Of a stretch of DNA of 32,920 nt, positions 17,741 through 27,406 are shown piece after piece. The stretch covers positions 1 through 32,920 of the forward strand of contig CAJJCQ010000081.1 of NCBI GenBank assembly GCA_905182725.1, written 5' to 3'. Source of the stretch: an uncultured Candidatus Poseidoniales archaeon. Lineage in GTDB: Archaea; Thermoplasmatota; Poseidoniia; Poseidoniales; Poseidoniaceae. Positions within the stretch are counted from its first letter, which is position 1; every line of letters starts with the position of its first letter. The position numbers and the translations under genes were made by a program. The notes beneath the pieces are model-generated. The model was not told the origin of the DNA and did no database searches. It worked only from the letters and a program-made list of their open reading frames with translations.

Positions 17741-20700
17741 ATGCAAAAAGCAATCTTTTTAATTCTCTTATTCACAGTATCGTTATTCGGCCCAATGGCA
17801 TCGAGTGCCACGGTTGAGACTCAGTTTTCGGACGGTACTTCTTCCTACAGTCACACCTTCGCTGGTACCGGCAACGGTACAGCCGGGTACCTTACGATTC
17901 CATTCGGGGCAGAAGTCACCGCTGCACAATTCAATTTGAAAGGTGAAGCAAGTTCAACATCGTATACCAATTTCACGACAAATTCACATTTCGGCGGAGC
18001 GGGCGACGGCCTCTGGTCTGGCTCTGCACCTTCACCGTTCACCTCTGGAAGCCGTACAAATGTAGATGTTGCTTCACAGACAATGTCACTCAAAGGCAAC
18101 CCATCTCTGCAATCAATTGATTTTGGTCGTACTTCACAGGTTCAATCAAAAGTCGGTGCTCATCAAAACACTACGGGCCAGTTCGTCTCTTTAACGGATC
18201 AAGGATATACCGGATTAACGAAAAAATTCTCTCAATCAACGGTCAGCACAAGCGCCTCATGGGGCTACATTGGCGTGGTTGTCTTGGTTGGCGACGAATA
18301 CCATATCATGAAATATTCATCTTCTAGTTTATACAATACGCCAACTATTCTTCGAATCAACTCGACGACTGGGGCCTATATTGGTACAGCCTCACTCAGT
18401 ACCAACGGTTGCAGTACGTCTCAATACTACAATATGGTCGATGCCACCGTTGATGGAAGTACAGTTTACACCGCCCATTATACCAGCTATTACATGACAA
18501 AATGGTCCATTATCACAACAGGCACTGCAAAGTCGTGGCGATGTGACAGCTCATGGCAGTACAGCAGTAATTACGTCACTGGAGTCGACATCGATGATGC
18601 GACTGGCAAACTGTATGTCGCAACGTACTCTTATTCAGCAAACGCACATTACCTCAATGAAGTAAGCAAGAGTTCTCCATCGTCAATCCAGGGCACATGG
18701 ACCTTAGCCACCGGCTCAACTGTCTCCCGTTATGGCGCTGGAATGATTGTGAACATGCCGACCATTATCTACAACGAATATGACCAATCATACGTCAGTG
18801 GAGTTGGTTACAATTACGACTCATACCATCACTTTTTCACTATGAATGGCAACTTCATTGAACATATGGGTGAAGTACCTGTCCCAGAAGGTGGCCATTA
18901 CGGCATGGTTGAATCGGAACTCGGGCAATTCAGTTTTTCTTGCCACTATTACTCTACGGCCTATTGCAGCACGAGTACCCGCCACAAAATCAACAACTTT
19001 GGAGACGGAGCTTTGTATGACGAACGGAGTCACTCTTCAACAAGTGCAACAATCATGGGGACTTCGTTTACCACTTCGAAGGCAATTGATACCTTGAAGA
19101 TCAGCAGCATCCTTGGATACATGCCTACTGGAACCAGTATCAGCGTGGACATTTCAAACGATGGAGGAACAACTTGGAGGCACGTCACTGCTGGACAAAC
19201 AGTTAATTTTGCTCAAACCAGTACGGCATTTGTATGGCGAGCAAGTCTCAATGGAACCACGAATAAAGCACCAATCCTCGATGGAGTTGGCATTCAATAC
19301 ATCACCTCTTATGTTTCTTCAGCGAATATGTATACCTACCAATATGTAGGTTCTGGAATAAAGAATGTCGTTGCTGCAACAATTACATGGGACCAAGTTT
19401 TGCCTACAAGTACTTCGATTCGCGTTTACTTCGGGTACACAACTTCGAGCACATGTACACCCGGTAGTGCTGGAGTTCTAACTTTCACTCAATCGAACCA
19501 AACGAAGTCGGTAACAGGGACGGGTTACTATCTTTGCATGCGTGTTGTACTCGGAACTTCCAATTCAGGTGTAACGCCTTCAATTTCGAACATCTCTATT
19601 GCTCAACATTCGAATGCACCAACTCAACCAGGAATCAACATTGCTGGTAAGTCAGGCTGGGCACGTGCATCACAAGATGGCGCATTGCTTGGACCATTGA
19701 CGGTTACGCATCAAACGACTGGAGGACCCAACAACCTACTCAAGCGTTTTAACGATGCCATTCCAGACACTGGCACTGGTTTCAGTAACATTTCTATTGA
19801 CTTAGTCGCTGCTTCCTCGGGAATATTAATTCTCGAATCCTTCGCAGTCACCTACACAATGAATACAGTGAATCTTGACATCAACATTCCAGAAGGTGAA
19901 GTCCTCCATGAACGCTTGGCTCCTTACGAAGTGGTGACTCGGCATATCATCGGAGAAGATGCATCCGGTATGACTGAAGCAACCCTTACCCTTGTGACAA
20001 ATTCAATTGCCAAGAACCCGACGTTGTATTGGCAAAATGGAGATGTATTCCCTGAACCGAACGATCCTGAAGATTATATTGAACTGGACATAAGTTCATG
20101 GTCGTCTGAAAACAATGGAATTCTCGAAATCCATTGGATATTCCATGTGACTTCTGAATTCCCTGACCAAAGTAATGTCCGATTCAGAACCGGATGCCTA
20201 GATAATACCGGCTCAGCAGGATATTCACCACTCGATCTTATGAGCCTCACTGGATTGGAAGTCAACCGCACTTTCGGACTTGGATGGATGAAGGTTCGTG
20301 ACAATGATGGCGCATTAATTATGGATGATGTCCCTGACAATTCATGGGTTGCCGCAGGTGAAACACTTCACTTCCAAGGTGCCATGTGGTTCCAAAACAC
20401 CGAAGATGCTCCCAAAGACAACGCCTTCGATGTTCGAGTATCTCGCAATGGATGGGTTGAAAGTACTGCACGAGATACGACCAACAACAATGGTAGTTTC
20501 TTCATCTCAGTTGATCTTCCAGACATTGATGTCGAATCTGGTTTGACCTACGAAATTCAAACCTATAACGAAAAGGAACCAACCCATGTAATGCAGCCAA
20601 ACCTTGACTGGCAACGTACTTTCAAGGTTGATGCAACATCACCTCATCGTGATGATTTCCTACCGGTTGATGATGGCTATGAAGCTGCGAGCCCAGTCCA

Positions 20701-22810
20701 AGAAGTCAAGGTCTTAATCAACGATGATGTTGGCCACCCAATGGCTCTTGAATTGATGTATTGGGTTGAATCTGACCATGACCTTAACCGCAATGGTGAG
20801 GCAGATCCTCAAGAATATGTCAGTAAAACAGTTCACAACACAACTGAAGCAAAGAACAAGTGGTTCATCACTACCATTGACCATACTCGAAACCCGAATA
20901 TGGGACGAGTTTCCTATTATTGGGCTGGAGGAGATCAAGCCGGTAATTCTTTGCATTACACCCATATGGACGACGATGGTACCGTTCTTGAATTCCAATC
21001 AGGACCTGGCTTCCTTTACGATGATGCAACATTCCGAACTCGCAAAGATTCAACTGCTGTATTCACGGGATTAGAATGGTTTGGCCATGTCGATGATGGA
21101 CTCGTTTTTGCTGGCATGAAGCAAGTCATTACTCTTGGCTTTATTGATGCCAACACCGCTATCGACTTCGAACACATTTCATTGGTGTTTGATTTCGAAG
21201 GACCAAACCCAATGAGGGATGCTCAACGCATTTCATATTCTGGAATGAACAATACGTTTTGGTCTGAAAGTAATTTCATCACCTTGTTGACATCGAGTAC
21301 TATGCAAGAAACAACCAATGAATCAGGACTACCTTGGATTATTGTTACCTTTGAATTTATCATCGGCTGGGATTGGCCAGATGAAGAAATGGGCGATGTT
21401 GCCTTAGTGTTCAAAGAAAGAGGCTCAACGGATGATTCGCAAATTTTGCTCCTTGAACATACCTTCCGAGTCGAAAATGACTTGATGCTCTCTCCAACAG
21501 AATACTTCGTAGAAGATGTGTCTGAACCAAGAACTGGAATTGTAGCTGATGGAAGCCGAGTACGCAAGGATGACCGTTTGGCATTTACGGGCCGTGTTGT
21601 CTATGAAGGCAGCACAGTCGCTGCTCCTCGGGATGTAGGTATTCTTGTCGAAGTATTCGATGGTGAAAAGATGTGGAGCGATGGTTCAATCAGTTCTTCC
21701 GGAGAGTTCTCTGTTGAAGTCCCCTTGTCCTCTGCTTCAACCCTTCAATCATCTCCAACTCGAACATGTCTGATCTCCATTACAAATATCCCTGGAAGAG
21801 GAGAAGACATGACTGGAACATTGGTTTCAACCACATTACAAGTTGTTGTCGATGATGCTGCACCTCGTGTAGTTCGACGTATATCTCCTCTCAATATCAT
21901 CGATATTTCAGCGAACAATGATCTCAGCTATGTCCCAGTCGAATTCCATGGAACTGAAGATGCTGACCTCACTGGTTCGAGCCAGATGGTACATTGGGTT
22001 ATGCGAGATGCTACTCGAACCGTCACGATTGGTGCTGGTTCAACCTTGTTAGGTATGCAACAAGAAGGTCAGAACGTCATTTGGACTGGAGCGGTCGATT
22101 TGACTGACAATGGACGAATCACGCCACAATCTGGAGATTTCGTAGGCTTCTATGTCACCGGCTATGATGCTGCAGGAAACCAATTCCCTGTCGTCTCGAA
22201 TTCTGAAGCAAGTCCAATTCCGGAACTTGCTGTTGATGACACTGACTTTGAACGCCAATGGATCCGTTTGGGAGCAGTTGGCCCAGAACTCCGAGTGAAA
22301 TCAATCTCACTTTCTGACGACCATATTGCACCTGGTTCAAACATCGTCATCAATGCTGAAGTGATTAACATTGGAGGTTCAACACCTGCACTGTTCAAGG
22401 TCGCTTTCTATTCAGGTGACGATGAAAAGCCATTCGATACCGTCGGTGTTGCTGGAATAGATGGAGATGAAGTCGTCAAAGTGAGCACAACATGGACTGC
22501 AGAAGACGTTGACCGTGTTCGCGTCGTTGTCGATTACGATAACCTCATTGTCGAAGTGAATGATGATGATAACAGTGCAGAACATTCGATTGATATTGCC
22601 TACGGTCAATACTTTGGATGGTTTGATTCTCCACGTGAAAGTCCACTCGCTTGGATCTTTATTATCACTTCAATCCTTGTTCTCATTGGTGTTGCATCCA
22701 TTGCAGCACGTACGACCATTGACCATGGCGAAGGTGTATTCTCTGATGAAGAAGAATGGGAAGAGGAAGACGATGATGATGAAGACGACGACGATGAAGA
22801 CGACGATTGA
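17741..22810 (+). CDS. Giant secreted surface protein with CARDB-like domain, C-terminal TM and poly-acidic tail
   Basis: Signal peptide MQKAIFLILLFTVSLFGPMASSA; CARDB-like LRVKSISLSDDHIAPGSNIVINAEVINIGGS..; TM LAWIFIITSILVLIGVASIAA; tail EEEWEEEDDDDEDDDDEDDD. Track start GTG 17732; ATG 17741 likely. Confidence 0.85.
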   Translation: MQKAIFLILLFTVSLFGPMASSATVETQFSDGTSSYSHTFAGTGNGTAGYLTIPFGAEVTAAQFNLKGEASSTSYTNFTTNSHFGGAGDGLWSGSAPSPFTSGSRTNVDVASQTMSLKGNPSLQSIDFGRTSQVQSKVGAHQNTTGQFVSLTDQGYTGLTKKFSQSTVSTSASWGYIGVVVLVGDEYHIMKYSSSSLYNTPTILRINSTTGAYIGTASLSTNGCSTSQYYNMVDATVDGSTVYTAHYTSYYMTKWSIITTGTAKSWRCDSSWQYSSNYVTGVDIDDATGKLYVATYSYSANAHYLNEVSKSSPSSIQGTWTLATGSTVSRYGAGMIVNMPTIIYNEYDQSYVSGVGYNYDSYHHFFTMNGNFIEHMGEVPVPEGGHYGMVESELGQFSFSCHYYSTAYCSTSTRHKINNFGDGALYDERSHSSTSATIMGTSFTTSKAIDTLKISSILGYMPTGTSISVDISNDGGTTWRHVTAGQTVNFAQTSTAFVWRASLNGTTNKAPILDGVGIQYITSYVSSANMYTYQYVGSGIKNVVAATITWDQVLPTSTSIRVYFGYTTSSTCTPGSAGVLTFTQSNQTKSVTGTGYYLCMRVVLGTSNSGVTPSISNISIAQHSNAPTQPGINIAGKSGWARASQDGALLGPLTVTHQTTGGPNNLLKRFNDAIPDTGTGFSNISIDLVAASSGILILESFAVTYTMNTVNLDINIPEGEVLHERLAPYEVVTRHIIGEDASGMTEATLTLVTNSIAKNPTLYWQNGDVFPEPNDPEDYIELDISSWSSENNGILEIHWIFHVTSEFPDQSNVRFRTGCLDNTGSAGYSPLDLMSLTGLEVNRTFGLGWMKVRDNDGALIMDDVPDNSWVAAGETLHFQGAMWFQNTEDAPKDNAFDVRVSRNGWVESTARDTTNNNGSFFISVDLPDIDVESGLTYEIQTYNEKEPTHVMQPNLDWQRTFKVDATSPHRDDFLPVDDGYEAASPVQEVKVLINDDVGHPMALELMYWVESDHDLNRNGEADPQEYVSKTVHNTTEAKNKWFITTIDHTRNPNMGRVSYYWAGGDQAGNSLHYTHMDDDGTVLEFQSGPGFLYDDATFRTRKDSTAVFTGLEWFGHVDDGLVFAGMKQVITLGFIDANTAIDFEHISLVFDFEGPNPMRDAQRISYSGMNNTFWSESNFITLLTSSTMQETTNESGLPWIIVTFEFIIGWDWPDEEMGDVALVFKERGSTDDSQILLLEHTFRVENDLMLSPTEYFVEDVSEPRTGIVADGSRVRKDDRLAFTGRVVYEGSTVAAPRDVGILVEVFDGEKMWSDGSISSSGEFSVEVPLSSASTLQSSPTRTCLISITNIPGRGEDMTGTLVSTTLQVVVDDAAPRVVRRISPLNIIDISANNDLSYVPVEFHGTEDADLTGSSQMVHWVMRDATRTVTIGAGSTLLGMQQEGQNVIWTGAVDLTDNGRITPQSGDFVGFYVTGYDAAGNQFPVVSNSEASPIPELAVDDTDFERQWIRLGAVGPELRVKSISLSDDHIAPGSNIVINAEVINIGGSTPALFKVAFYSGDDEKPFDTVGVAGIDGDEVVKVSTTWTAEDVDRVRVVVDYDNLIVEVNDDDNSAEHSIDIAYGQYFGWFDSPRESPLAWIFIITSILVLIGVASIAARTTIDHGEGVFSDEEEWEEEDDDDEDDDDEDDD

Positions 22811-22862
22811 CGCCTTTTCTTCATTCCCCGTTTACTGCAAATACTCAAAAGAGGTCGACTAG

Positions 22863-22881
22863 ACCCCTACTCCATAGGGGT
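22863..22881 (+). promoter_or_regulatory. Hairpin ACCCCTA-ctcca-TAGGGGT directly before the SD and start of the helicase gene
   Basis: Perfect 7-bp stem, 5-nt loop, followed by GGGGAGAG and ATG at 22891. Confidence 0.5.
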
Positions 22882-22890
22882 GGGGAGAGT

Positions 22891-25800
22891 ATGTCTAATG
22901 TATTTTCTAACCTTGAACCCCGATTGGCTGCAGCACTCCATTCAAAGGGGTGGAACCCAACACCTGTTCAAACCACTACATTGCCAGAATTGTGTGAAGG
23001 TGGCGATAGAATTATTGTTGCCCCAACCGGTTCAGGAAAGACACTCTCGGCTGTACTTCCAATGCTAAACCGGTGTTTAGTTGAAGAATGGAAACCGTTG
23101 TCTATTCTCTATATCACTCCTCTTCGAGCATTAAACAGGGACGTTGACCGTCGACTCACTGAAATTGCCGAAGCGGTCGGTTTGAAAGTTGGTCTACGGC
23201 ACGGAGATACCAAACAAAGCGAACGTACGCGACAAGTACGGAATCCACCAGATCTGTTGATTACTACGCCTGAAACGTTTCAATTGATGTTCACTGGCAA
23301 AAATCTACGAGAACTTTTGAAACGGGTTCAAGCTGTCATCATTGACGAAGTTCATGATTTAGCTGCGAGTGAACGTGGTTGGCAATTGTCTGTTGGTTTG
23401 GAGCGACTTGAAGCTCTCTCAGGACATTCTGTTCAGCGGATTGGCCTTTCGGCAACTGTTGGAAATCCAGAAGAAGTTGCAAAGTGGCTTTCTCCGAAAA
23501 AAGGCAAAGCATTGATCACAACAGGAGACCGAACTACAGAACTTACTGTAGAATGCGCTCAAGCCTTACCTGAAGATGAAATTGGCGGCTTGGAGATGAA
23601 TATCCAGCCACGAGCACATGCGAGTTTTCGAAGGCTGATTGAAGTGTTACGAACTGAACCCCCTTGTTTGGTATTTGTCAACAGTCGAAGTGATGCAGAA
23701 ACAATTGCGAATCGGTTACAAACAATGGCACCAGATGTGCCGATCGGAGTACACCACGGTTCACTCGCTGCCGAAACTCGTCAGGATATGGAAGACAAAC
23801 TTCGAAGTGGAGAACTGTCTGGTTTGGTGTGTACTTCAAGTCTTGAACTCGGCATCGATGTCGGAAAAATTCGACGTATAATTCAAGTGAAAAGTCCACG
23901 TTCAGTTGACCGGATGCTCCAACGGGTTGGGCGTGCAGACCATCGTTTAGGCGGTGTCGGAAAAGGACATTTACTGTCATGGGATACCGATGATATCGCA
24001 GAAAGTGCCGTTGTGGGCCGCCGTGCAATGCTTGGCCAAATCGAATCGATTGAATGGCGACAACGCCCGTTATCTGTAGCTGCAAATCAATTGGTTTTAA
24101 TGGCGCATTCTTTCAATGCTGTCGCTATTGATGAGGCAACAGATATACTTGCAAAAGTCGCTCAATTTGAAGGATGGACTCGGAACGATACTGAATCGAT
24201 CTTACGCGTATTAGCTGACAGTTGGATTCTCCGGTTCACACCGGACCCTGATGAAGTTCCCTGGTACAGATGGCCAAAAGCGGTGTACACTGTTGCTCAA
24301 GAAGAGGCATTGGAAAAAGGTAAACCCCTCCCAGATGAACGACCATTGTTTTCCATTCCCGATGAAGAAGTCCCTGAACTGTTCAAAAATCGTACTGTAC
24401 CTGTACCTCTTCCTTTCAAACTCGGTTGGTTTTCAACTGCTGGAAGAACTCGTCAATGGGTTGGCAATCACCTTTCAATGATTCCTGATAAACAATCATA
24501 TCGAGTTCGAGATGCTGTCACTCGACGTCACTTAGGAAGCGTGGATGAAGCGTTTGTGCTCTCCTTGAACGACAGCGGTGAAGATGACGATGGAAGTCGC
24601 CGTCAATTTGTCATGGCTGGACGAACATGGCTGATCATTGATGCTGACCCTGAACAATCGGAATTACTTGTCGCACCAGTGTCTGACAAAGCAGAGGCGC
24701 CTCGTTGGGTGGGAGAATTGCCCCCTGTTCCAAAAGCCATTGGAAGAGACATAGGGCGATTACGGCAATTAATTGCCGATGATCTTCTCTTGTTTGAACA
24801 TGAACCAAATGCCCTACTTAATTCTCAAGCGATCGATACGGAAGGTATCTTTGCTGACCGTGATTCAGTTTTGACTGAACATCCCTTTGATGATGAAGCA
24901 CTGGGTCTCATGGCTGAAGCGATTACGGCTCATGTTGAAGCAACTGGCCATGTACCTACAGACCGATTAATGACACTTGAACAACGTGAAGATGCCATTG
25001 TCATCAATTCATGTCATGGTTCTCGAATCAATGAAGGATTAGGACATTTCCTAATGGCGATGGCAACGACAAAATCGGGTAAATGGGGACGGTTGGTTGT
25101 TGAACCAACTCGGATTGCTCTCCAAACTGGTGCTGTATCACCTGAAGAATTAATCGGGTGGATGATGGAAACGCCGCCTGATGCGATTGAGGGGCTGCTC
25201 AGTGTTACATTACCAAATTCACGGCAAGTACGCTGGAGATTTGCCCAAGTTGCGAAAACTTTTGGAATCTTGCGTCACGGTGTTGACCCACGTAAAATCA
25301 ACCTTCAAGCACTCTTACGAAAATACCGTGGAACCGTGGTCATGGAAGAAGTTCTGTCCAAATTATTCCATGAGCGAATGGACGTATTAGGTGTACGAGA
25401 TATACTTCGTGCTGTTCAAAACGGAAATATTGAATTGAAAATTACGGCTTCAGGCCCAATTGGGTTGTCTAACCATTCGAGTCGTGACATGCTTTTGCCA
25501 AATTGGGATAGTGCACAAGTTCGAACTCAACTGAGAAGCCGTTTGACAAATGAACGGGCTGTTCTTTGCTGTTTGAAATGCAAAGTCACTCGGCGATTCC
25601 GTGTAGCCCGTTATCCTGAAATGACCGATATCAAAAACTGCATAAAATGCAAAGGCTCGATGCTTGCCTGTTCGCCGGAACGAATGCAATCAATGTTAGT
25701 CGGGTGGGTTGAATCTGAGGATGAAAAAGACCAGGCAAGAATGATGAAAAATGCCTCAGTGGTTCAGTCCCGAGGATATGAAGCAATTCTCTGTTTAATG

Positions 25801-25932
25801 GGCCGAGGTATCGGAGAAGCAACTGCCCAGAGAGTCTTACGAAAAGTTCAGCGCAACAACATTGACGGTTTACTCGAAATGATACATAATGCTGAGATGG
25901 AATATGCTCGAACTCGACGCTTTTGGAGCTAA
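22891..25932 (+). CDS. lhr: Lhr-family DEAD/DEAH superfamily 2 helicase
   Basis: APTGSGKTLSAVLP, TPLRALNRD, IIDEVHDL, GLSATVGNPEEVAKWL, LVFVNSRSDAE, QRVGRADHR motifs; C-terminal Cys-rich CCLKCK..CIKCK segment. ATG 22891 preferred over track start 22807. Confidence 0.9.
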   Translation: MSNVFSNLEPRLAAALHSKGWNPTPVQTTTLPELCEGGDRIIVAPTGSGKTLSAVLPMLNRCLVEEWKPLSILYITPLRALNRDVDRRLTEIAEAVGLKVGLRHGDTKQSERTRQVRNPPDLLITTPETFQLMFTGKNLRELLKRVQAVIIDEVHDLAASERGWQLSVGLERLEALSGHSVQRIGLSATVGNPEEVAKWLSPKKGKALITTGDRTTELTVECAQALPEDEIGGLEMNIQPRAHASFRRLIEVLRTEPPCLVFVNSRSDAETIANRLQTMAPDVPIGVHHGSLAAETRQDMEDKLRSGELSGLVCTSSLELGIDVGKIRRIIQVKSPRSVDRMLQRVGRADHRLGGVGKGHLLSWDTDDIAESAVVGRRAMLGQIESIEWRQRPLSVAANQLVLMAHSFNAVAIDEATDILAKVAQFEGWTRNDTESILRVLADSWILRFTPDPDEVPWYRWPKAVYTVAQEEALEKGKPLPDERPLFSIPDEEVPELFKNRTVPVPLPFKLGWFSTAGRTRQWVGNHLSMIPDKQSYRVRDAVTRRHLGSVDEAFVLSLNDSGEDDDGSRRQFVMAGRTWLIIDADPEQSELLVAPVSDKAEAPRWVGELPPVPKAIGRDIGRLRQLIADDLLLFEHEPNALLNSQAIDTEGIFADRDSVLTEHPFDDEALGLMAEAITAHVEATGHVPTDRLMTLEQREDAIVINSCHGSRINEGLGHFLMAMATTKSGKWGRLVVEPTRIALQTGAVSPEELIGWMMETPPDAIEGLLSVTLPNSRQVRWRFAQVAKTFGILRHGVDPRKINLQALLRKYRGTVVMEEVLSKLFHERMDVLGVRDILRAVQNGNIELKITASGPIGLSNHSSRDMLLPNWDSAQVRTQLRSRLTNERAVLCCLKCKVTRRFRVARYPEMTDIKNCIKCKGSMLACSPERMQSMLVGWVESEDEKDQARMMKNASVVQSRGYEAILCLMGRGIGEATAQRVLRKVQRNNIDGLLEMIHNAEMEYARTRRFWS

Positions 25933-25937
25933 TCAGT

Positions 25938-26885
25938 TCAACTCTCAAATTCATTGATCGCCTTTGCCGCAGCAACTACATCTCCATCTTCCCACCAATC
26001 AACCGCGATAAAGGTAGGTCGTTTCCCATGTTGCTGCCAACACTCTTGGGCACGTTGTATCAGGAAATTGACATCGTTTGCCTCAGCACCACGAGACGGG
26101 TCAGACAATCCGATTGGGCCTCTTAACCAGTTATTCATGTGGTAGACTTCTTGTTCAATATCTCCACGCAAAAGGTCACAATTCATGTCCTCAGTGTTCT
26201 CTTCAGCAAAGTTCGTCGTCCAACTGTGCGTGAGGAAATCATGAATCCAAGGGTGCGAGGCATCTCCACCTTGTTCCCAAAAGACCACCAATGTTGTGTC
26301 GAGGTCAATGAGTTCTTGTAATGTTGGCCAAGGAGTATTTGATTCATGGATGAAAACTTTTTCATATAATTGTGAAAGTTCAAACACGGATTTGAGATGT
26401 TCTGCTTGAACATAGTTTTCAACCAACAGTGTGACTACATCACGCGGGTTCTGTTCCATTTTTTCGTTAAGGTTCGTTAACCAGTCAACCGAATCCACAT
26501 TACCGTAAGCGCATGGGCTGAACCCTCGGTCGTCATCACCATGGCATAATCGAACGGTTTCAACCCGCTCATCACCAAGATTTTCATAGTGGGTGTCAAT
26601 CATAAAAGCTCTCATTCCAGCGTCCCATTGAGCATTAAATCCAGTTTGATGATTTGCAGCTGGATAATAAATCCCATCATCATGAGTAGAAAAGGCGTTA
26701 TGAGTTTCTGGAAACGTTACATCATCATAGGTTCGCAAGCAGAGAATCAACAAACCGTTGCAAGGTTCAGTTGGTGATTCGGTTTCTGGTGATTGATTCA
26801 TTGAGAGCGTGTCAACAGTCGGTGCAACACAACCAGAACTCATCAAAATGAAGGTTACCATGAATGCACATAGAACCCCTCGCAT
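25938..26885 (-). CDS. Secreted lipoprotein, PI-PLC-like phosphodiesterase
   Basis: Lipobox-like LMSSGC; FPETHNAFSTHDDG, DAGMRAFMIDTHYEN, RLCHGDD resemble PLC-X core with two catalytic His; AVDWWEDGD near the C-terminus. Confidence 0.7.
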   Translation of the reverse strand: MRGVLCAFMVTFILMSSGCVAPTVDTLSMNQSPETESPTEPCNGLLILCLRTYDDVTFPETHNAFSTHDDGIYYPAANHQTGFNAQWDAGMRAFMIDTHYENLGDERVETVRLCHGDDDRGFSPCAYGNVDSVDWLTNLNEKMEQNPRDVVTLLVENYVQAEHLKSVFELSQLYEKVFIHESNTPWPTLQELIDLDTTLVVFWEQGGDASHPWIHDFLTHSWTTNFAEENTEDMNCDLLRGDIEQEVYHMNNWLRGPIGLSDPSRGAEANDVNFLIQRAQECWQQHGKRPTFIAVDWWEDGDVVAAAKAINEFES

Positions 26886-26933
26886 GCCTTTGCCAACCTC
26901 TCGTAGAGCATGAAGGCGTCGGTAAGGAGGAAA

Positions 26934-27371
26934 TCAAACCGTCCGGACAACAATACCTGCTTCAAGAAGCATGCCGTTCGAGATTGTGAAATCTTCCATC
27001 CATCGTTCGGGGATTTCTTTCGTTTCAGGATACACGATTTCTTTGATACCTGCTTGAATCAATGAACGAGCGCAGCGAGAGCAAGGGGGCCATGTCACAA
27101 AGGCAGTACTCCCTTTCAGAGAGATCCCGATTCGGGCAGCATGCATAATCGCGTTTTCTTCAGCATGACAAATCAGAGGATATTTTTGTGAGCGGTCAGT
27201 TAGACGTTCCTCATCATCGTTTATGCCACGTGGAAATCCATTGAATCCAGTCGATCGAATCTCTCGGTCTTCACCTACAACAACACAGCCTACTTTGGTT
27301 GAAGGGTCTTTACTCCAACCTGAAATATGCTTTGCTAATTCTAAAAAACGAATATCCCATTTCCCACTCAT
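26934..27371 (-). CDS. Deoxycytidylate (dCMP) deaminase family protein
   Basis: STKVGCVVV, ICHAEENAIMHAAR (HAE) and TWPPCSRCARSLIQAGIKEIVY (PCxxC) zinc deaminase motifs. Confidence 0.88.
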   Translation of the reverse strand: MSGKWDIRFLELAKHISGWSKDPSTKVGCVVVGEDREIRSTGFNGFPRGINDDEERLTDRSQKYPLICHAEENAIMHAARIGISLKGSTAFVTWPPCSRCARSLIQAGIKEIVYPETKEIPERWMEDFTISNGMLLEAGIVVRTV

Positions 27372-27406
27372 GGTCCTCAACAAACCTCTCACAGGCCAAC
27401 TCTCTA

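Noticed and set aside
22606-22848. 80-aa minus-strand ORF with a poly-Ser run
   Set aside because: Exact antisense reading of the Asp/Glu triplet-repeat tail; compositional artefact.
23678-24085. 135-aa minus-strand ORF
   Set aside because: Antisense to the Lhr helicase motor region.
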